From positions 1-30,645 of the IMG/VR virus record IMGVR_UViG_3300013131_000167: DNA of 30,645 bases; one strand, 5' to 3'. Below the pieces are notes generated by a model. That model saw only the letters and a program-made list of their open reading frames with translations, was not told where the DNA came from and ran no database searches. This stretch comes from a virus. Below are positions 30,316 through 30,645 of the stretch, one piece after another (the stretch's first letter is position 1; each line of letters begins with the position of its first letter). The position numbers were made by a program, and so were the translations under genes.

Positions 30316-30645
30316 CTAGTAGCGATTGCTCCAGCTTCCTCCGTAAGGCCAAAGCTGCCCATTTATGTATCGCACTCCTGATGGGCGCTGCCTGGTAATA
30401 TATCCCCGATAGCCAACTCGCGCAGTAGATTCACGTCTTACCTTTGGCTGATAGAAGTCTCCGCGAATCATGTATCGAGCAAAGATGTCCATTGAAAATG
30501 GCGGAATAAAAAGCATTCCACTTTGAGACATTTCCGTGGACTTGAACTTAACCCTGAGATCTCCGCGACCAAGCTCAACTTCTTCGTATTCGCTGTTTTT
30601 GTATCTCTTGGCTCCGCCATCAAAATCAGGAATTCCTGTATAGCC
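30316..30645 (-). CDS. Partial virion protein, C-terminal 109 aa
   Basis: The frame is open from the right edge of the window to the TAG at 30316, so only the C-terminal 109 residues are visible. Residues include EVELGRGDLRVKFKSTEMSQ, then FIPPFSMDIFARYMIRGDFY and YRGYITRQRPSGVRYINGQL, ending PYGGSWSNRY. The segment is basic and rich in Tyr, Arg and Gly. No family is recognised. An internal ATG at 30531 could be mistaken for the start, but the upstream codons are also open and read as natural protein. By position it could be a neck or head-completion protein. Confidence 0.6.
   Translation of the reverse strand, partial: GYTGIPDFDGGAKRYKNSEYEEVELGRGDLRVKFKSTEMSQSGMLFIPPFSMDIFARYMIRGDFYQPKVRRESTARVGYRGYITRQRPSGVRYINGQLWPYGGSWSNRY

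Overview
The window is a continuous stretch of tailed-phage structural genes. It could be a free phage or part of a prophage; nothing seen here decides which. Every supported gene is on the minus strand, so transcription runs from position 30645 down to 1. The order follows the late module of lambda-like long-tailed phages (neck, tail terminator, major tail protein, G/GT chaperone, tape measure, minor tail proteins M-L-K-I-J, then fibres). Several small proteins look like cyanophage families I know from memory: the 49-aa basic protein at 4624-4773, the fibre genes at 4276-5999 and the MALDFP-type partial fibre at 1-273. I therefore infer a phage of cyanobacteria, probably picocyanobacteria, with moderate confidence. 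No integrase, tRNA, CRISPR, transposase or host gene is visible. No gene-free stretch exceeds 300 bases.

Layout in the direction of transcription. 30645-28806: end of an unidentified head or neck gene cut by the window edge, a probable head-tail joining protein, a tail-completion protein and a tail terminator. 28742-27972: major tail protein, followed by a strong terminator hairpin. 27828-27234: tail assembly chaperone G with a GT extension reached only by a ribosomal frameshift (apparently +1), followed by a second terminator. 27169-18767: a 2800-aa tape measure protein with an embedded M23 peptidase. 18767-15489: a tail-tube-like protein, a 57-aa chimeric remnant, and two M-like minor tail proteins enclosing three accessory virion genes. 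15480-12059: two tandem paralogous proteins that look like six-bladed beta-propellers. 12059-6004: a small zinc ribbon, then L, K, I and J; J carries an intein-like Hint domain at its N-terminus and is split inside a fibronectin III domain into two genes. 5999-1: a series of small fibre or adhesin genes, including a collagen-like protein, a glycine-rich protein with a lectin-like C-terminal domain, and a fibre gene truncated by the window edge.

The genes are packed very tightly: at least fourteen junctions are TAATG, TGATG or ATGA overlaps, so translation is probably coupled along the operon. Together they would build the tail: the terminator and completion proteins cap the tube, the major tail protein polymerises along the tape measure with G/GT help, M-L-K-I-J assemble the tip, and the duplicated accessory proteins decorate the tip or side fibres for host recognition.

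The most unusual points are the Hint domain at the start of J (it ends in HN but is followed by Ala, so canonical splicing is not expected), the apparent +1 frameshift in G/GT, the tandem propeller pair inserted between M and L, and a tiny gene that joins an M-like N-terminus to a tape-measure-like C-terminus. All calls come from reading the sequence; no database search was run.
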